A stretch of 32,750 nucleotides of DNA from an uncultured Glaciecola sp. (GTDB lineage Bacteria > Pseudomonadota > Gammaproteobacteria > Enterobacterales > Alteromonadaceae): positions 1-32,750 of the forward strand of contig CAJQOP010000023.1 of the NCBI GenBank assembly GCA_905479945.1, written 5' to 3'. The translations under genes were made by a program, and so were the position numbers. This document shows, one piece after another, positions 29,353-32,750 of the stretch (the first letter of the stretch is position 1; every line of letters starts with the position of its first letter). The notes under the pieces were generated by a model, which was not told where the DNA came from, searched no databases, and saw only the letters and a list, made by a program, of their open reading frames with translations.

Positions 29353-30924
29353 TTATTTTTGTTTTCTTGGAACAAATTGCCCCGCCAAGGCACCAGAGTA
29401 ATCACCATTGATAATAACCTGCTGACCATTCACAAATAAATGATTTACGCCCTTCGACAAGCGATTCCAATTCTTAAAGTTAGCTTGCGCACGGTATTTA
29501 TCAGGGTCAAAAATCAAAATGTCAGCTTTCATTCCAACTTTAATAAGCCCCCTGTCTCCAAGTCCTAGAATATTCGCCGTTTGGCCCGTGCTGCTATAAA
29601 TAAATCGCTGTAAGTCTAGAACCTTCAAGTTGACTACATACTCTTGATATTTCTGAGGAAAACTGGCGTACTTTCTCGGATGTCCATTGGTTCCATCCGA
29701 AGACGTAACAACCCAAGGTTGTTTCATAAACGCAATGATATCTTGTTGATCCATATTAAAAGAAGCGACGCGTGTTCTGCCGGATTTAACTAAGTATATG
29801 ACCGTATTTACGTAAGATTCATTTCGTTGATTTGAAAACTGCTCTAAGGTAAGCCCTACAATGGCTTCATCTTTAGCTGAGGTAATTAGTAAAGCTGCGG
29901 GACCTCCTCTACGACGAATATTTTCTTTGATTTCATTTTGTATCCGAGCTTTTAAACTGGGATTGTCAAGTCGCTTCATAAACGCGCTTTCAGAGTCGGC
30001 CATTGCCCATTTTGGCATTACCGCACTTCGTATATTAGTGCCTGATGCCTGCCAAGGATATTGATCAGCAGAGATACTTACACCTTCTGCTATAGCACTA
30101 TTTATCTTCTCAATTGCCGCAGCACTCTGTCCCCAAACATCAACACCTAAAGCCTTTATATGAGCAAGGTGTAAGTGAATTTTTGCCTTACGTGCGATAT
30201 CTATTGCTTCATCAAGTGCTGCGAGGAAGCCGATATTGAAGGTACCTTCATCTCTAAGATGCGTGTCATATACCCCATTAAAGCTGGCTGCAACCTTAGC
30301 CAACTCAAGCACTTCTTCTGTGGCCGCAAAACTGCCAGGAACGTAGTATAAGCCAGAAGATAGACCAAGCGCGCCTTGCTGCATAGCTGCGTGTAAGAGC
30401 ACTTTCATTTGTTCTAATTCAGAGGCAGTCGCATGACGTTTAGCTTTTCCCATTACTTGTTGTCGCAGACTACCATGTCCTACTAAAAAGGCTGTATTTG
30501 TGCCGATTCCAGATGGGTTAAAGGCACTGATGCTAGATTGAAGATCTACTGGTCCAGCGCCATCATTACCATTAACTACAGTCGTCACTCCCTGGAATAA
30601 GTAATTAAGGTTTTGATGTTTGTCTTGGCTAACTAACTCATTGAGTGAATGTGTGTGTGGGTCAATAAAACCTGGGCTGACTATGAGTCCGCTTGCATCG
30701 ATTCTTGTTGCTAAGGGATAGGCGTTTTCACCTGTTTGGCTTATTCCGCAAATTTCTTCACCACAAATGGCAATATCTAATTTTTTCCCCGGGCTATCAG
30801 TGCCATCAAACAGCAGCCCCGAATGAATAACAAAATCAACTTTTTGAATGTCCGCATAAGCACTAAAACAGCTTAAAAAAACTATAACGGAGAGGGCTGC
30901 GAGACCTGTAAATAATTTGTTCAT
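29353..30924 (-). CDS. Exported N-acyl-D-amino-acid deacylase (D-aminoacylase family)
   Basis: 523 residues. A Sec signal peptide (MNKLFTGLAALSVIVFLSCF, cleavage near AYA) precedes an amidohydrolase domain. GFIDPHTHSLNE gives the HxH metal pair; GALGLSSGLYYVPGSFA, DTHLRDEG, LHLAHIKALG and VVTSSDGTNGHPRKYASFP match D-aminoacylases in order. The C-terminal beta barrel returns with GLIKVGMKADILIFDPDKY. It removes the acyl group from N-acyl-D-amino acids, here in the periplasm; peptidoglycan-derived or environmental substrates are possible. AAGGA lies 11 bases before the ATG. A 112-bp gap separates it from the acyl-CoA dehydrogenase downstream, so cotranscription is possible but unproven. Confidence 0.9.
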   Translation of the reverse strand: MNKLFTGLAALSVIVFLSCFSAYADIQKVDFVIHSGLLFDGTDSPGKKLDIAICGEEICGISQTGENAYPLATRIDASGLIVSPGFIDPHTHSLNELVSQDKHQNLNYLFQGVTTVVNGNDGAGPVDLQSSISAFNPSGIGTNTAFLVGHGSLRQQVMGKAKRHATASELEQMKVLLHAAMQQGALGLSSGLYYVPGSFAATEEVLELAKVAASFNGVYDTHLRDEGTFNIGFLAALDEAIDIARKAKIHLHLAHIKALGVDVWGQSAAAIEKINSAIAEGVSISADQYPWQASGTNIRSAVMPKWAMADSESAFMKRLDNPSLKARIQNEIKENIRRRGGPAALLITSAKDEAIVGLTLEQFSNQRNESYVNTVIYLVKSGRTRVASFNMDQQDIIAFMKQPWVVTSSDGTNGHPRKYASFPQKYQEYVVNLKVLDLQRFIYSSTGQTANILGLGDRGLIKVGMKADILIFDPDKYRAQANFKNWNRLSKGVNHLFVNGQQVIINGDYSGALAGQFVPRKQK

Positions 30925-30985
30925 TTTTCATGGTTTCCTTCTCTCTTTGATAAAAAAGGTACTCAATTAGCTATGCAAGTTTTGC

Positions 30986-31022
30986 TATAAATATATTATT
31001 CATGATCACTGTAAGGTGATCA
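30986..31022 (-). promoter_or_regulatory. Promoter and overlapping palindromic operator of the deacylase gene
   Basis: TGATCAC (31003-31009) and GTGATCA (31016-31022) form a perfect 7-bp inverted repeat with a 6-bp centre. On the minus strand TTACAG (31014-31009), a 17-bp spacer and TTTATA (30991-30986) form a plausible promoter whose -35 lies inside the palindrome. The start site would be about 55 nt before the ATG at 30924. The layout suits repression by a dimeric regulator, which is not encoded next door. Confidence 0.5.
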
Positions 31023-31039
31023 AAGGAGAAAAATTGAAT

Positions 31040-31084
31040 TGGTGCACCCTGCAGGATTCGAACCTGCGGCCTTCGCCTCCGGAG
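31040..31084 (-). other. 3' half of tRNA-Arg(CCG): probable attachment site of an integrated element
   Basis: Read on the minus strand, the segment runs: anticodon loop CTCCGGA (31084-31078, anticodon CCG), stem half GGCGA, variable AGGCC, T arm GCAGG-TTCGAAT-CCTGC, acceptor half AGGGTGC, discriminator A and CCA (31042-31040). The 5' half is absent: the sequence upstream (GAGTCTCA) cannot pair with GGCGA, and no D arm or GCACCCT follows. A tRNA copy that starts exactly at the anticodon loop is the usual footprint of a tyrosine-recombinase att core. By polarity the element lies to the right, and the intact tRNA further right, outside the window. Confidence 0.78.
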
Positions 31085-32077
31085 TGAGACTCCCACGAAA
31101 GTTTTAGTTTGATGTTAAACGGTGTTGTTTGTACATCCCTTGTATTCTCTGGGCTTAAACGCTTTTATTTGATTTACCTATTAACAACGCTTTAAACCTA
31201 TGGTCACTGGCACGGACACGAACTTGCTAATTTTGGATGGTTAAAATAACCAAGACGTAAGGAAGAAAATACCATAAATTTGGGTTTACGCAAGCTGAAT
31301 GAGGGGAGATGGTTTGTCTAAAATGACGTGAAATACTTGAGCCAAAGACCAGATAAAAGTCGCTTTTTTTTGTTAACACCACACAACATTCTCTATGACT
31401 ACTGTGCCCAAGACCAAGATAGCAGTCGTAGCTATTTTCTAGATTTAAGTAGTCATTTTTTGCTAGGAATGGGATTTTTATATATGGCCTTGACAGACAA
31501 GCAAACGGCAATAGCCGCCAGTCGATGCCACGAAAGCATATGAGCATTTTGTGCCAAAACCGGTCGTTTCAGTCTCAATGATATTTGCTCTATTGAAGAA
31601 AGCGGACGTTTCAAAATCATCATTGAAGGGCAAGAATGGGCAGTTAGGGGTCTGTCGTAAAACATCTATTTAAGAGCCATTTCGGCCTTTCAAGCACCAT
31701 CTAACAGAAGTTTATTGTATGACGGAAATGATTTAGATTATCAGTTAGCTGTCGTCCACACTGAAGCTGAGCAGCCTAGTGCTGTTTAGAGACAGATGGC
31801 AGATAATTAACCAAGGACGGAACCGCGGTGAGTTACCTTCGATGTATCGCTATGGGGATTTCGCTGTTGTTTAGGCGGGTGTTGAGGTGATGTTTGGTAA
31901 CTTCGTTTTTCCGGGCAGGTGGTCTACCCATTTTGGATGTCATTTTATAGTGATCCACCTTGTTTATTTCGCTCCTTATCTCTTTTTTGCGCATAATTTT
32001 TTGTTATTCCAATTTTTAAGCATAGTGCTACTGTCATCGTCTTTTCACGATGATGTTGGTAGTATTTTGGTGCTGAT
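31085..32077. other. Gene-poor, decayed-looking DNA inside the putative island
   Basis: About 1 kb without a convincing gene. Short open frames on both strands overlap one another (for example 31328-31543 on plus and 31227-31547 on minus), have biased composition and match nothing I recognise. The part from about 31800 to 32077 is probably IS91-type 3' flank; a GTTC on the minus strand at 31823-31820, beside a CCGCGG palindrome, is a possible but unproven terminus. Confidence 0.5.
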
Positions 32078-32750
32078 TTACGCGCATTCAGGTTTGGGTA
32101 TTGGTGGTGCGCGAGGCAAATATACAGGGTCTTTTATCGCCATTATTTCCAAGGGATGTTGGCACGCGCGGCAGTGAAACACCGCAGGCTCATCATGCTC
32201 TTTTTCTGGTGTTACTTGCACCTCGGGTGCAGGTACATCCAGCAATTGACGGGCCACTGCCATTTTAGGTCTGCTCGCCAACAAACCAAAGTGGCGTATC
32301 CTGTGAAACCCCGTTGGCAATACATGCAGCATAAAGCGGCGAATAAATTCATGCGTCTTAAGCTGCATTGTTTTGTGCTGGTTATTCCCTTTTCGCCGGT
32401 AGTCTTTATAAGTAAATGTCACGTGTTGGTCATTTATTTCCTTTAATCGACTATTCGATATGGCGACTCGATGGGTATATCGGGCTAAGTACGCTAGCAC
32501 TGCTTTAGGCCCTGCGAAGGGCTTTTTAGCATAGACAACCCAATCTCGGTTTTGCTGCTGTGTGCACCACTTAGCGAAGGTATCAGCGTCTTCAAGTTCG
32601 CTGACCTCCCCAAAGAACAATAAGCGTTTATGCTCAAACAGCTCACGCAGTCCTTCAACAAACAACCGGCGAAACAAGCGCGACAATACCCGCACCGGTA
32701 AAAAGAAGCCTTTCTTACACGCTTGCCATTGTTGCTCACCGGTTTTAATA
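32078..32750 (-). mobile_element. IS91-family (Y2/HUH) transposase, C-terminal part; 5' end beyond the right edge
   Basis: The frame is open from the right edge through 32078 (223 codons), so the window holds only the C-terminal part. WQACKKGFFLPVRVLSRLFR and the following segment match the IS91/IS801 transposase core. YLARYTHRVAISNSRL carries the paired tyrosines (YxxxY) used for rolling-circle strand transfer. FTYKDYRRKG, THEFIRRFMLHVLPTGFHRI and RHFGLLAS continue the family pattern. A short Cys pair (CRACQ) near the C-terminus may be the end of a zinc motif. A GTG at 32695 could look like a start, but homology continues past it to the edge. Whether the element is intact cannot be seen. Confidence 0.88.

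Noticed and set aside
31040..31115. Intact tRNA-Arg gene
   Set aside because: Only the 3' half is present; there is no matching acceptor 5' strand, D arm or anticodon-stem 5' strand.
31227..31665. Overlapping short open frames on both strands in the island stretch
   Set aside because: None has family resemblance, a convincing ribosome site or conserved-looking composition; left as unexplained DNA rather than called genes.

Overview
The window looks like chromosomal DNA from a marine, polysaccharide-degrading gammaproteobacterium of the Alteromonadales (Glaciecola/Paraglaciecola-like). This is inferred from the AT-leaning composition and from the mix of genes: a secreted GH16 laminarinase with a thrombospondin-3 segment, a PEP-CTERM-like surface protein, a DUF3718 protein, a LytS/LytTR pair, a large LacZ and OvoA. 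No taxonomic marker such as rRNA is present, so the genus is a guess.

Layout. (1) 1-7202, all on the minus strand: a GH16 beta-glucanase cut by the left edge, a soluble four-PAS hybrid histidine kinase with two receiver domains, and a membrane-bound diguanylate cyclase. (2) 7203-8302: an intergenic region with nested complementary segments and a good sigma-54 promoter, then a secreted PEP-CTERM-like protein and a bidirectional terminator. (3) 8308-17587: a purine-degradation locus. A minus-strand arm encodes an exported nucleosidase, an adenine deaminase and a RutR-like TetR regulator. A divergent plus-strand arm encodes XdhA, XdhB, XdhC and guanine deaminase with overlapping start/stop codons. 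A RutR-type palindrome lies between the arms. Together they would turn nucleosides into bases, adenine into hypoxanthine, guanine into xanthine, and hypoxanthine/xanthine into urate. No purine transporter and no urate-degrading enzyme is in the window.

(4) 17648-21779: beta-galactosidase and a divergent AraC-family regulator sharing a 130-bp promoter region with two 10-bp direct repeats exactly 21 bp apart. (5) 21785-24356: a LytTR response regulator and its LytS-type kinase (4-bp overlap), preceded on the same strand by a small exported DUF3718 protein with its own terminator. (6) 24676-27928: an ADP-ribosylglycohydrolase-family protein and the ovothiol synthase OvoA, convergent and overlapping by 29 bp at their 3' ends. 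(7) 28086-30924: an acyl-CoA dehydrogenase and an exported N-acyl-D-amino-acid deacylase, the latter behind a palindrome that overlaps a likely promoter.

(8) 31040-32750: an accessory junction. A 45-bp 3' half of a tRNA-Arg(CCG), starting exactly at the anticodon loop and ending with CCA, lies next to about 1 kb of non-coding, decayed-looking DNA and an IS91-type Y2 transposase that runs off the right edge. I read the fragment as the distal attachment site of an element integrated in a tRNA gene; the intact tRNA would lie to the right of the window. The observations most worth following are this junction, the sigma-54-controlled PEP-CTERM gene with paired upstream palindromes, the RutR-like purine circuit with an exported nucleosidase, and the OvoA/ADP-ribosylglycohydrolase pair.
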